64,000 bases of DNA from JAJRXR01 sp041402005 (GCA_041402005.1 JAWKTB010000002.1:310001-374000); one strand, 5' to 3'; positions 18,065-27,044 are shown, numbered from the stretch's first letter. Numbers and translations: made by a program. The notes: generated by a model not told the origin, from the letters alone.

Positions 18065-19570
18065 ATGGGGGGGAGGACCACGACACCGACCGCCGGGCAG
18101 CTGCTCGCCGCCGCCGACGAGTGCGCCCGTCGCAACGACGTCGTCGGGGCGGCGGACGTCTTCACGAAGTTCCTGAAGCATCACCCGCGTCACCCGGCCG
18201 CCGGCGCCGTCCAACTCAAGTGTGGCCAGACGCTCGTCCGCCTCGGGCGGTACGAGGAGGGCGTGCGCCTGATCCGCGGGCTCGTCGAGGCGGACCCGTC
18301 GTCGATGATCGCGCGTGACAGCCTCGTGCTGGCGTACCACTACGCGGGGCGGCTCGACGAGGCGCTTGATGTCGTCGAGGCGACGCTGGCGATCGACCCC
18401 GACCACGCCGAGGCGCTCGCGCGGCGGGGCGAGCTGTTGCTCTACGCCGGCGCCCCGGACGAGGCGGCGGCGCTGCTCGACGCCGCCCGTGCCCGGGGCG
18501 TCGCGGACTGGACGCTCGATCTCGCGTTCGCGGGCGTCGCGCCGCGGGTCGGGCGGGCGCCCGAGGCGATCGATCGCCTGCGCGCCTTGCTCGCGTCGGG
18601 CTCCATCACCCCGCCCCAGCGCCGCGAGGTGCTCTTCACGCTCGCCCGCCTGCTCGAGGGCGTCGGCGAGTACGACCAGGCCTGGAACACCATCGAGGAG
18701 GCCCACACACTCCGCGCCGCCCGCTTCAACCCCGACGCCTTCGATCGTCGAGCGGCGGCGATGATCGAGCGGTTCACGCCCCAGGCGATCGCGTCCGTCC
18801 CCGCCCCCGTGGACCCGGGCGACGACGTCGTGCTGGTCGTCGGCTCGCCCCGCTCGGGCACGACGCTCGTCGAGCAGGTTCTCGCGGGACACCCCCGTGT
18901 CTCGACCGCCGGCGAGATGCCGAGCGTCGAGCTTGCCGCGGTCTCGCTCGGCGTCTGGCCCGACCCCGGCGCCTGGCGCCCGGAGCGTCTGCGCCGCGCC
19001 GACGTCGCCCGCGCCTCGGGACGCCTGCTCATGGACCTGCGTTCGCGGGCCGGTGAGGGCGATCGCCGGATCGACAAGCAGCCCGGCAACTGGATGCACG
19101 TCGGGCTCGCCGCGGCGCTGACGCCCGGCGCGCGCGTGATCCAGGTCCGCCGCGACCCGCGCGACACGGCGATCTCGCTCTACTTCCGCCACTTCACGGG
19201 CGGGCACGAGTTCGCCACCCGCCTCGACTGGATCGGGCGGTACCTGCGGACGTGCGCGCGCGTGACGCGACACTGGTCCGCGATGTCTGAGCGTGGCGAC
19301 CTGCGCCTCGGGCTGACCGACGTGCGGTACGAGAGTCTCGTCGCGAGCACCGAGCCCGAGGCGCGCCGCCTCGTCGAGTTCCTGGGCCTGACCTGGGACG
19401 GCGCCTGCCTGTCGTTCCACGAGCGCCGCGCGATCACGCCGACACTCACGCCCGAACAGGCGGGCCGCCCTGTGTATGACTCGTCGGTCGCCAAGTGGCG
19501 GCGCTACGAGGGGCGCCTCGCCCCGCTGCTCGAGGCGCTGGGCGACGAGGCGCCGGTCGGCGACGCCTGA
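18065..19570 (+). CDS. TPR-repeat sulfotransferase, copy 2
   Basis: 501 residues, clearly a tandem paralogue of the preceding gene: TPR-like N-terminus (ADVFTKFLKHHPRHPAAG, AGRLDEALDVVEATLAIDPD), then VVGSPRSGTTLVEQVLAGHP, RIDKQPGNWMHVGLA, VIQVRRDPRDTAISLYFRHF and a matching end (WRRYEGRLAPLLEALGDEAP). Spacing of three bases indicates one operon. Sequence divergence between the copies is large enough to suggest different acceptors rather than a recent duplication. The ATG at 18065 is followed by a glycine-rich stretch; a later start is possible. Confidence 0.87.
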   Translation: MGGRTTTPTAGQLLAAADECARRNDVVGAADVFTKFLKHHPRHPAAGAVQLKCGQTLVRLGRYEEGVRLIRGLVEADPSSMIARDSLVLAYHYAGRLDEALDVVEATLAIDPDHAEALARRGELLLYAGAPDEAAALLDAARARGVADWTLDLAFAGVAPRVGRAPEAIDRLRALLASGSITPPQRREVLFTLARLLEGVGEYDQAWNTIEEAHTLRAARFNPDAFDRRAAAMIERFTPQAIASVPAPVDPGDDVVLVVGSPRSGTTLVEQVLAGHPRVSTAGEMPSVELAAVSLGVWPDPGAWRPERLRRADVARASGRLLMDLRSRAGEGDRRIDKQPGNWMHVGLAAALTPGARVIQVRRDPRDTAISLYFRHFTGGHEFATRLDWIGRYLRTCARVTRHWSAMSERGDLRLGLTDVRYESLVASTEPEARRLVEFLGLTWDGACLSFHERRAITPTLTPEQAGRPVYDSSVAKWRRYEGRLAPLLEALGDEAPVGDA

Positions 19571-19602
19571 CCTCCCGAGCCCCTCGGCCCTACAGTTGGC
19601 CC

Positions 19603-21141
19603 ATGCACGAGGTTCTCGCACGACTCGGGCTCGACCGCGACCCGCGCGTCACGCCCCCGACCGACACGCCCGCCGACGGCGTGGTCGTGAGTTTCAACCC
19701 GGCGACCGGCGAGCCCCTCGCGGGCGTCAAGCTCGACACCGCCGACTCGTACGACAAGACCATCAACGCCGGCGTCGAGTCGTTCAAAAAGTGGCGCACG
19801 GTCCCCGCGCCCAAGCGAGGGGAGGTCGTTCGGCGCATCGGGCAGGCCTACCGCGAGAATCTTGACGCCCTGGGGGCTCTGGTCGCCCTGGAGATGGGCA
19901 AGATCCGGGGCGAGGGTGTGGGCGAGGTCCAGGAGACGATCGACATCGCCGACTTCGCCGTCGGCCTCTCACGACAGCTCCACGGCATCACCATGCCCTC
20001 GGAGCGCCCCAAGCACTCGATGCGCGAGCAGTGGCTGCCCCTCGGTCCGATCGGCATCATTACTGCTTTTAATTTTCCCAACGCGGTCTGGGGGTGGAAC
20101 GCGATGCTCGCCGCGGTCTGTGGCGACGTCAGCGTCTGGAAACCCAGTCTCATCACCCCCCTGACCGCGATCGCGACCAACAGCATCGCGCAGCGCGTCG
20201 CGTCGGAGATGGGGTACGACGACGTCTTCCAGCTCGTCATCGGCGCCGACGACGTCGTCGGCGAGCGCATGATCGCCGACCGTCGCCTGCCCCTGATCAG
20301 CGCGACCGGGTCGTGCCGGATGGGTCGGCGCGTGGGCTCGGTCGTCGCGGGTCGCCTGGGTCGGTGCCTGCTCGAGCTGGGCGGGAACAACGCGGTCATC
20401 ATCGAGGCCGACGCCGACCTCGATCTCGCGCTCAAGAGCACGGTCTTCGGCTCGGTCGGCACGTGCGGGCAGCGCTGCACGACCAGCCGTCGCCTCATCA
20501 TCCACGAGTCGATCGCCGACGCGTTCTGCGAGAAGCTGGTGAAGGCGTACGCGACCATCCGAGTGGGCGATCCCCTCGACGAGGGGACGCTGCTGGGCCC
20601 GATCATCAACGAGAACGCGGCTCTCGCGTTCGAGAAGGCGATCGCGGCGGCCAAGGAGCAGGGGGGCAAGGTCATCGCGGGGGGCGCCCGCGTGGACCCC
20701 GGCACGCTCCCGGAGCGGTTGCGGAAAGGCGCGTACGTGCAGCCTACGATCATCCGTGCGCCAACCAGCAATCGGCTGGCCATCGCGCAGGAGGAGACCT
20801 TCGCCCCGATCCTCTACGTCTTCACCTACAAGACTCTCGACGAGGCGATCGGGATGCACAACTCGGTGGACCAAGGTCTGAGCTCGGCGATCTTCACCGG
20901 CTCCACCCGCTCCGCCGAACGCTTCCTGGATCCGTCGGGCGCGGGCTCCGATTGCGGCTTGGCGTACGTGAATCTGGGAACGAGCGGCGCCGAGATTGGC
21001 GGCGCGTTCGGCGGCGAGAAGGACACCGGTGGAGGTCGCGAATCCGGTTCGGACGCCTGGAAGGCGTACATGAGACGGCAGACCTGCACCGTCAACTTTG
21101 GAGACGAGTTTGCTCTGGCACAGGGGATCCGCTTTGAGTGA
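19603..21141 (+). CDS. ALDH7-type aldehyde dehydrogenase (aminoadipate-semialdehyde/P6C type)
   Basis: 512 residues. NAD(P)-dependent oxidation of an aldehyde to the acid. It matches the ALDH7 (antiquitin-like) branch: PLGPIGIITAFNFPNAVWGWN, LELGGNNAVIIEADADLDLA, the catalytic Cys in SVGTCGQRCTTSRRL, and the branch-typical ends NLGTSGAEIGGAFGGEKDTGGG and SDAWKAYMRRQTCTVNFG. In other organisms this branch oxidises aminoadipate semialdehyde in lysine breakdown or protects against osmotic aldehydes; which applies here is open. The ATG at 19603 is used because the upstream open frame lies inside the previous gene. Its last codons overlap the start of rpiA. Confidence 0.92.
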   Translation: MHEVLARLGLDRDPRVTPPTDTPADGVVVSFNPATGEPLAGVKLDTADSYDKTINAGVESFKKWRTVPAPKRGEVVRRIGQAYRENLDALGALVALEMGKIRGEGVGEVQETIDIADFAVGLSRQLHGITMPSERPKHSMREQWLPLGPIGIITAFNFPNAVWGWNAMLAAVCGDVSVWKPSLITPLTAIATNSIAQRVASEMGYDDVFQLVIGADDVVGERMIADRRLPLISATGSCRMGRRVGSVVAGRLGRCLLELGGNNAVIIEADADLDLALKSTVFGSVGTCGQRCTTSRRLIIHESIADAFCEKLVKAYATIRVGDPLDEGTLLGPIINENAALAFEKAIAAAKEQGGKVIAGGARVDPGTLPERLRKGAYVQPTIIRAPTSNRLAIAQEETFAPILYVFTYKTLDEAIGMHNSVDQGLSSAIFTGSTRSAERFLDPSGAGSDCGLAYVNLGTSGAEIGGAFGGEKDTGGGRESGSDAWKAYMRRQTCTVNFGDEFALAQGIRFE

Positions 21142-21841
21142 GCAGAAGGTCGCCGACGCGTTGGCGGAGGCCGCGGTCGCGAACGTCAAGTCCGGCATGA
21201 CCGTCGGGCTCGGCGCGGGCACCACCGCCGCCCGGGGAGTTCGCCTCTTGGCCGACCTCGTCCGCGAGGGCAAGCTCGACGTCAAATGCGTCTGCGCCTC
21301 GGACGCCACCGAGGACACCGCCAAGCAGCTCGGCCTCGACGTCATCGAGTTCTGCCTCGTCGAGGAGCTCGACGTCCTGATCGACGGCGCCGACGAGATC
21401 GACCGCAACCTCAACGTCATGAAGGGCTCCAGGGGCGCCATGGCCCGCGAGCGCATGCTCGCCTGGGCCTGCCGTCACACCGTCTTCATGGTGGGCGACA
21501 ACAAGGTCTCCGAGCAGATCGGCGTCAAGTCGTCGCTGGCCGTCGCCGTCATGGCCTTCGGCCTGGCCTCGACCCGGGCCGCCATCCGCCGCCTCGGGCT
21601 CAACGGCGTCTGCCGCCGCAAGATGAACGGCGACCTCTTCCTCACCGACAACGGCAACCTCGTCCTCGACGTCTCGCTCCGGGGCGACGAGAACCTGCCC
21701 GAGCTGTCGGCCGCCCTGAACGACATCCCGGGCGTCGTGGACCACGGCCTGTTCCTGTCGGAGGCCGACGAGATCCTGATCGAGTCCGAGCGAGGCGCCG
21801 TCGAACGCCTGCTCCGCTCCAGCGTCACCGCCGACGCCTGA
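21134..21841 (+). CDS. rpiA: Ribose-5-phosphate isomerase A
   Basis: Interconverts ribose 5-phosphate and ribulose 5-phosphate in the pentose phosphate pathway. 235 residues from TTG 21134, which overlaps the upstream stop by eight bases; the family N-terminus aligns there and not at the ATG 21098, which would add residues from the dehydrogenase region. Motifs: VGLGAGTTAARG, the Asp-rich active loop DGADEIDRNLNVMKGSRGA, and VGDNKVSEQIG. The usual K-G-x-G-A-A loop is changed to KGSRGAM, a small departure from the classic enzyme. A hairpin with a T-run follows. Confidence 0.93.
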   Translation: MSEQKVADALAEAAVANVKSGMTVGLGAGTTAARGVRLLADLVREGKLDVKCVCASDATEDTAKQLGLDVIEFCLVEELDVLIDGADEIDRNLNVMKGSRGAMARERMLAWACRHTVFMVGDNKVSEQIGVKSSLAVAVMAFGLASTRAAIRRLGLNGVCRRKMNGDLFLTDNGNLVLDVSLRGDENLPELSAALNDIPGVVDHGLFLSEADEILIESERGAVERLLRSSVTADA

Positions 21842-21872
21842 ACCGCTCGAACTTTCTCCTTGCTTCACGGAG

Positions 21873-21898
21873 GACCGGGCTTCCAGCCCGGTCTTTTT
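21873..21898 (+). terminator. Terminator-like GGGCTTCCAGCCC hairpin behind rpiA
   Basis: GACCGGGCTTCCAGCCCGGTC followed by TTTTTC. It shares the core of the palindrome behind dnaK, so an interspersed repeat appears to serve as a transcript terminator. Confidence 0.75.
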
Positions 21899-21918
21899 CT
21901 TCTTCCCCCCTTCTCTTC

Positions 21919-21952
21919 CTCCCCCCGGTGGAGCCGGTTTCCAACCGGCTCC
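21919..21952 (+). repeat. Solo copy of the RAYT cassette end
   Basis: CTCCCCCCGGTGG followed by the hairpin GAGCCGGTTTCCAACCGGCTC. Over 32 nt it differs from the 14323-14354 end mainly by an A that is paired with a new T, again preserving the stem. No transposase lies beside it. Confidence 0.8.
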
Positions 21953-21958
21953 TTCCCC

Positions 21959-22336
21959 TCAGTGCCCCCGCCCGACCGTGTCCACCCCCGTCTTCTCGCT
22001 CACCGGGCTGAACAGGTCCAGGATCTCCGTCTCCTCAAGCGCCTCGCAGGCGTGTGGCACGTTCGCGGGCAGCTCAAGCACCTGCCCCGCTTCGAGCATC
22101 AACTCCTGCGACGCCTCCCCCCCGACCTCGCCCACCCAGAACCGGCAGCGCCCCGACAGCACGACCACGAGCTGCTCGTTCTCGTGCGTGTGTTCACCGA
22201 CGACGAAGCCCTCGTGCAGGCGGACGCGCGAGATCATCATCTTCTCGCCGACCACGCGCTGGCGGTCGATCTTGTCCATCGGGCGGTCAACCTGGATCGA
22301 CGCCCACGTGTGCACGACGGCTCGTGTCCGGCTCAT
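21959..22336 (-). CDS. Cupin-domain protein
   Basis: 125 residues forming one small beta-barrel cupin domain. Motif 1 is EGFVVGEHTHENEQLVVVLSG with the metal-ligand pair H-x-H and a Glu; motif 2 is LPANVPHACEAL with the last His ligand. Such proteins bind a metal and may be isomerases, dioxygenases or sensors; the function here is unknown. It is convergent with rpiA and divergent from the threonine aldolase gene, with about 130 bp between starts. Confidence 0.82.
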   Translation of the reverse strand: MSRTRAVVHTWASIQVDRPMDKIDRQRVVGEKMMISRVRLHEGFVVGEHTHENEQLVVVLSGRCRFWVGEVGGEASQELMLEAGQVLELPANVPHACEALEETEILDLFSPVSEKTGVDTVGRGH

Positions 22337-22469
22337 GACGTGCCCTCCCGAGGCGAGTCTACCGCCTGCCCAACTTCGGGTTTCCCCGTGGTTTCACCGG
22401 CACTCCCACGACGAGTCTTCGAGTCGTGGGGTTCGAACCGCCCCCGACCCCCGCTACGCTATCCATCGC

Positions 22470-23513
22470 ATGGCGCCCCCGATCGACCTGCGTTCCGACA
22501 CCGTCACGCGTCCCACCCCCGCGATGTGGGACGCGATGCGCGACGCCCAGCTTGGTGACGACGTCCTGGGCGACGAGCCCACCGTCACCGCCCTCCAGGA
22601 CAAGCTCGCCAAGCTCCTCGGCAAGGAGGCCGCCTGCTTTGTCCCCTCGGGCACGATGGCGAACCAGACCGCGATCCGCGCCCTGACCGAGCCGGGCGAC
22701 GAGATCGTCTGCCACCCCAGCGCCCACATCTACCACTACGAGACCGGCGCCTTCGCCGCGATCTCGGGATGCGCCCTTCGCTTCGCCGAGGGAGAGCGCG
22801 GCATGTTCGACGTGAACGCCCTCGACGCCGCGATCAGGCCCCCCAACCACCACTTCGCCCCGGCCCGCCTCGTCGTCGTCGAGAACACCTCCAACGGCGG
22901 CGGCGGCTCCGTCTGGCCCCTCGACCTCGTCGAGCGAGTCACCTCCCGCGCCCGCGAGCACGCCATGCGGACACACCTCGACGGCGCCCGCCTCTGGAAC
23001 GCCTCCGTCGGCGCCGGCGTTGAGCCGCGCGAGTACGCCGAGCACTTCGACACGGTCTCCGTCTGCTTCTCCAAGGGCCTGGGAACCCCGGCGGGGTCGG
23101 CGGTCGCGGGCGACGCCGACACCATCGCCCGCGTCTTCCGATTCCGCAAGATGTTCGGCGGCGCCATGCGCCAGTCTGGCGTCCTCGCCGCCGCCTGCAT
23201 CCACGCCCTCGACCATCACATCGCCCGCCTCGCCGACGATCACGCAAACGCGAGGCGACTGGGTGAGGGTCTCGCCGCCCTCGACCCCATCTCGCTCGAC
23301 CTCGCGGGCGTCGAGACGAACATCGTCTACTTCGACCTCGACCCGGCGTGGGGCGACGCGCCCACACTCGCGGCACGCCTGGAGTCAAAGGGCGTCCGCC
23401 TGCTCGCCGTCGGCGCCCAGCGGCTGCGCGCGGTCACGCACCTGGACGTCACGCGCGCGCAGATCGAGACCGCGATCGAGGCCGCCGCCGACGCTGTTGG
23501 CGTCCCGGCGTGA
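22470..23513 (+). CDS. ltaE: Low-specificity L-threonine aldolase
   Basis: PLP enzyme splitting threonine or allo-threonine into glycine and acetaldehyde. 347 residues. Family motifs are IDLRSDTVTRPTPAMWDAM at the start, ACFVPSGTMANQ, HLDGARLWNASVG and the PLP-lysine site VSVCFSKGLGTPAGS with Lys about 202. The ATG at 22470 matches the conserved N-terminus; the open frame continues upstream but has no family similarity. The next gene starts 11 bases after its stop, so they are likely co-transcribed. Confidence 0.94.
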   Translation: MAPPIDLRSDTVTRPTPAMWDAMRDAQLGDDVLGDEPTVTALQDKLAKLLGKEAACFVPSGTMANQTAIRALTEPGDEIVCHPSAHIYHYETGAFAAISGCALRFAEGERGMFDVNALDAAIRPPNHHFAPARLVVVENTSNGGGGSVWPLDLVERVTSRAREHAMRTHLDGARLWNASVGAGVEPREYAEHFDTVSVCFSKGLGTPAGSAVAGDADTIARVFRFRKMFGGAMRQSGVLAAACIHALDHHIARLADDHANARRLGEGLAALDPISLDLAGVETNIVYFDLDPAWGDAPTLAARLESKGVRLLAVGAQRLRAVTHLDVTRAQIETAIEAAADAVGVPA

Positions 23514-23524
23514 AGGAGCCCGCC

Positions 23525-24487
23525 ATGACCATTGCCCGTGTCATCGCCCTCGCCACGCTCGTGCTGGCCTCGAGCGCGATGGGGCGCCAGCCCGCCGACG
23601 CCGCGTCGGAGGATCGACCGATCGAGGCGACGAGTCTCTTGGGCGAGCCCCTGCGCCGCCCCGCGACCGACGACGCGCAACTGGCGACACTCGAAAAGAA
23701 CCTCGCAGACGCGCAGGCGGCGCTGGAGAAATCCCCCGACGACGAGATGGCCTGGATCTGGGTCGGGCGGCGCCTGGCCTATCTCGGGCGATACCGCGAG
23801 GCGATTGACCTCTACACCAAGGCCATCGAGAAGTTCCCCGAGAGCTACAAACTCCGACGCCACCGGGGACACCGGTACATCACGATCCGCGAGTTCGCCA
23901 AGGCCGAGACCGAGCTGGACTGGGCGAGCAAGCTCGCCGCCGATCACCCCGACGAGATCGAGCCCGACGGCATCCCCAACGAGCGCAACCAGCCCCGCTC
24001 CACCACCGACTCGAACATCTGGTACCACCTCGCCCTCGCCCGCTACCTCCAGGGTCGTTTCCGAGAGGCCGGCGACACGTTCGAGCGGTGCCTCCGGTAC
24101 GCCCGCAACGACGACATGATCGTCGCGACGAGGTACTGGCTCTTCCTCTCCCGTCAGCGTGACGGCGTGGAGTGGGACGACCTCGAACAGATCCTCCTCC
24201 CCATCGACGCCGACATGGACATCGTCGAGAACCACGCGTACCAACGCCTGCTCCTGCTCTTCAAGGGTCAGTTGCTGGAGGAGGACCTGATGGACGGGCT
24301 CGAACCGGGCGGCGTCGAGTTCTCGACGATCGCCTACGGCGTCGCCCGGGACAGGGCCCTCGAGGGCGACGAGCGGGGCTGCCATGAACTGCTCGAGAAG
24401 ATCGTCGCCGATGACACGTGGCCCGCGTTCGGGCACATCGCCGCCGAGGCCGACCTGGCCCGCGAGCGAGAGGAGACCAAGCCGTGA
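23525..24487 (+). CDS. Secreted TPR-repeat protein
   Basis: 320 residues. The ATG at 23525, behind GAAGGAG, starts a signal peptide (IARVIALATLVLASSAMG). The body is helical repeat of TPR type (NLADAQAALEKSPDDEMAWI, LGRYREAIDLYTKAIEKFPE, TRYWLFLSRQR). It is probably a periplasmic scaffold; partner unknown. The stop overlaps the GTG of the VOC gene (GTGA), so the two are coupled in translation. Confidence 0.8.
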   Translation: MTIARVIALATLVLASSAMGRQPADAASEDRPIEATSLLGEPLRRPATDDAQLATLEKNLADAQAALEKSPDDEMAWIWVGRRLAYLGRYREAIDLYTKAIEKFPESYKLRRHRGHRYITIREFAKAETELDWASKLAADHPDEIEPDGIPNERNQPRSTTDSNIWYHLALARYLQGRFREAGDTFERCLRYARNDDMIVATRYWLFLSRQRDGVEWDDLEQILLPIDADMDIVENHAYQRLLLLFKGQLLEEDLMDGLEPGGVEFSTIAYGVARDRALEGDERGCHELLEKIVADDTWPAFGHIAAEADLAREREETKP

Positions 24488-24885
24488 GACTGACCGAACT
24501 GCGTCCGATGCTCGCCTGCCGGGATCTTGACGCCACCAAGGCCTTCTACGAGGACAAGCTGGGGTTCAAGTGCGTCGGCGAGTTCGAGCACGGGGGCAAG
24601 GCCGTCTGGCGGGAGTTCGTCCGAGACGAGGTCGCCATCATGTGCAACATGCCGCCCGCGAGCGCCTTCGAGGAGGGCAATCCCGGCGACAAGCGCTTCC
24701 AGGTCTACTACATCAACTCGGACGACGTCGTCGCCCTGCACGCCGACCTCACACGCCGCGGCGCCCCTGTCACGGACCTCCGCGTCACGGTCTATGGCAT
24801 GAAGGAGTTCGAGGCCCGCGACCCCGACGGGCACTGGCTCTGGTTCGGCCAGCCCACCGACGAGGCGCCGACGGTGCGGGAGTAG
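24484..24885 (+). CDS. VOC-superfamily (glyoxalase/bleomycin-resistance-like) protein
   Basis: 133 residues from GTG 24484, overlapping the upstream stop. One glyoxalase/VOC domain: MLACRDLDATKAFYEDKLGF at the start and EFEARDPDGHWLWFGQP at the end, the usual first-strand and metal-Glu/His signatures of the fold. Proteins of this type include glyoxalase I, dioxygenases and drug-binding proteins. The short length and lone domain suggest a dimer. The substrate is unknown. Confidence 0.82.
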   Translation: MRLTELRPMLACRDLDATKAFYEDKLGFKCVGEFEHGGKAVWREFVRDEVAIMCNMPPASAFEEGNPGDKRFQVYYINSDDVVALHADLTRRGAPVTDLRVTVYGMKEFEARDPDGHWLWFGQPTDEAPTVRE

Positions 24886-25020
24886 GGGCGGCTTGAAGCG
24901 CGTGCGTGCTCGCTCGCTGACATCCGCCAGTCTCGTTTCCAGCACGGGAACGCCGCGATGTCAGACCGTCTTCCCCGTGCCGCGTGCCCCCCAGCGCATA
25001 CTGGCCCGTGAGATGATGGG

Positions 25021-25094
25021 TTGAACACGAAGGTCGCGAAGAACGCGAAGAAAGGGCTTTGAGCCCTTGAGCTCTTCGCGTCCTTCGTGTTCAA
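25021..25094. repeat. Solo foldback related to the GxxExxY cassette ends
   Basis: TTGAACACGAAGG (25021-25033) pairs with CCTTCGTGTTCAA (25082-25094). The stem continues through one mismatch with CGCGAAGA/TCTTCGCG, and an inner AAGGGCT/AGCCCTT hairpin sits inside. The arms resemble the cassette ends at 57 kb (TTGAACTCGAAG, CGCGAAGGGCTC) but no gene lies between them. The remaining gap DNA (24886-25020) shows only a weak CTGACATC/GATGTCAG pair. Confidence 0.75.
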
Positions 25095-25112
25095 ATGGAA
25101 GCCATCGCCCGC

Positions 25113-25553
25113 TCAGGGCTCCCCGTCCCATTCATTGATGTTCACGCATGCCCCCCCGTCCACCCCTTCGTCGATCACGACGAATCGGATCAAGGACGTG
25201 AGTTCCATCGTCAGCAGAGGCGGCTCGCGCAGCATATACGCCTCGCCCGATCCGTCGGCGTCATCGCTTACGGATTCGGACCTGGTCAACTCGTGCACAA
25301 GCAGCCGGTCGCGGGTGTCGAACCGGAACGTCGCTCGTTCCCCGGGATCGATGCGCTCTGATCGCACAACTGTGGTGTGCCACGTGTTCGAACTGTCCTG
25401 AATGTATGTCGCCTCGATCACGCGATCGGTCTCGTTGACGACGATGACGCCGCCGCCGCGAGCACTGGCGTATACGTATCCGAGGATCGCCCCGAGCAGC
25501 ACGAGCCACAGACCCACGAAGACGAGCAGGACAGCTTTCTTGCCCCGCCCCAT
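25113..25553 (-). CDS. Small single-pass membrane protein of unknown function
   Basis: 146 residues. A Lys/Arg-rich start (MGRGKK) followed by one strong transmembrane helix (AVLLVFVGLWLVLLGAILGY) gives an N-in anchor. The remaining 115 residues are beta-rich with no recognised motif. It lies directly upstream, in the reading direction, of the foldback, and its start is three bases from the stop of icd on the same strand, so it is likely at the end of that transcript. No family is recognised. Confidence 0.65.
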   Translation of the reverse strand: MGRGKKAVLLVFVGLWLVLLGAILGYVYASARGGGVIVVNETDRVIEATYIQDSSNTWHTTVVRSERIDPGERATFRFDTRDRLLVHELTRSESVSDDADGSGEAYMLREPPLLTMELTSLIRFVVIDEGVDGGACVNINEWDGEP

Positions 25554-25556
25554 CGC

Positions 25557-27044
25557 CTACTGCCCCTGCGCCAGTGAGTACCCCCGCTCGCCGTCGAAGT
25601 TTTTGAGGGGCTGGAAGTCCGCGATCTCGAACTTCTCCGCGATCCGCCGCAGGAGGTGGATCGTCGGCCCCTGCCCGATCTGCCCGATCAGGTGCTTGTC
25701 CTCCAGCTCGAACCGCACGCGGTAGTAATCCACCACCTCCGTGTACACCGAGCCCGAGGGCCACACCTGCGTGCCGCGGTTCGAGATCATCGTCAGCTTG
25801 AACGGCGTGCCCACCGCCAGGCGTTCGAGCTTCTGGGCCAGCTCCAGGGGCGTCATCGTCGTGCACACGTACGCGTCGCACCCGACCACGTCCGAGCGCA
25901 CCTGCATGAACGTCTGCATCAGCACGTTCACGTGCGGGCGCGTCGGCGGCTTGAAGCTCAGCGTGTCGTGCATCGGCACCGGCTTGGCCTCCAGCTCGCT
26001 CGGCTGCATCCCCAGGTGGTCGATCACCCCCTTGGCGAACTCGCTTGTCCCGACGGCGGGCGTGCTCTGATTGCCGAAGTCCCCCGTGTGCACGCCGTTC
26101 TCGAGCATGGCCAAGAGCGCGTTCTCGATCACCGCCGCCCGCTTGAGCAGGCCGACGTGGCGGAGCATCATCAGCCCCGAGAGCAGCAGGCTCGTGGGGT
26201 TGGCGATGCCCTTGCCGGCGATGTCGGGCGCGGTGCCGTGGACGGCCTCGAAGATCGAGATCTGATCGCCGATGTTCGCGCTGGGCGCGAACCCCAGCCC
26301 GCCGACGAGCCCCGCCGCCAGGTCGGAGACGATGTCGCCCTGGAGGTTGGGCAGGACGATCATCTCGTAGGTCTGCGGCTTGAGCACGAGGTTCATGCAC
26401 AGGGCGTCGATGATGACGTCCTTCTTCTCGATCTCGGGGTAGTCGTCGCCGACGGTCCTGAAGCGGTCCAGGAACAGGCCGTCGGTCATCTTCATGATGT
26501 TGGCCTTGTGCCCGCAGTAGACGACCTTGAGCCCGAGCCGCTTGGCGGTCTGGAAGGCGAACTCGTGGACCTGGTCGCACCCCGGCGCCGTGATGAGCCG
26601 CTTGCACTCGACCACGTCGCCCGTGAGGCGGTGCTCGATCCCGCCGTAGGTGTCCTCGATGTTCTCGCGGACGACGTAGATGTCCACCGGCACGCCCGCG
26701 CGGCTGAAGACCGTGTCCACGCCCGGCAGACTCTGGAAGTGCCTCAGGTTCGCGAACGCGCCGAACGTCTTGCGAAGGGTGACATTGATCGACTTGCCGC
26801 CCCCGCCGATCGGCGTGCCCATCGGCCCCTTGTAGAGGATGCCGCACCGCTCGATCGTCTCGATCGCTTGGTCGGTCATACCCCTCGTCTCGCCGGCGGC
26901 GAAGACGCGCTGACCCATCTCGACCTCGACGAAGTCGACGTGGTCGCCCACGCCGGCCTCCCGGAAGATCGTGAGGCAGGCGTCCATGATCTCGGGGCCG
27001 ATCCCGTCGCCGGGGGCGAGGGCGATGGTCGCACGTTCAGACAT
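25557..27044 (-). CDS. icd: Isocitrate dehydrogenase, long (Thermus-like) form
   Basis: TCA-cycle oxidation of isocitrate to 2-oxoglutarate. 495 residues: the dehydrogenase core occupies about 1-340 (IALAPGDGIGPEIMDAC, KGPMGTPIGGGGKSINVTLR with the substrate Ser, YVVRENIEDTYGG, LPNLQGDIVSDLAAGLVGG, FEAVHGTAPDIAGKG). A C-terminal domain of about 150 residues follows, as in the Thermus enzyme. Cofactor choice is not certain from sequence; NADP is usual for this form. The start is the ATG at 27044. Confidence 0.92.
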   Translation of the reverse strand: MSERATIALAPGDGIGPEIMDACLTIFREAGVGDHVDFVEVEMGQRVFAAGETRGMTDQAIETIERCGILYKGPMGTPIGGGGKSINVTLRKTFGAFANLRHFQSLPGVDTVFSRAGVPVDIYVVRENIEDTYGGIEHRLTGDVVECKRLITAPGCDQVHEFAFQTAKRLGLKVVYCGHKANIMKMTDGLFLDRFRTVGDDYPEIEKKDVIIDALCMNLVLKPQTYEMIVLPNLQGDIVSDLAAGLVGGLGFAPSANIGDQISIFEAVHGTAPDIAGKGIANPTSLLLSGLMMLRHVGLLKRAAVIENALLAMLENGVHTGDFGNQSTPAVGTSEFAKGVIDHLGMQPSELEAKPVPMHDTLSFKPPTRPHVNVLMQTFMQVRSDVVGCDAYVCTTMTPLELAQKLERLAVGTPFKLTMISNRGTQVWPSGSVYTEVVDYYRVRFELEDKHLIGQIGQGPTIHLLRRIAEKFEIADFQPLKNFDGERGYSLAQGQ

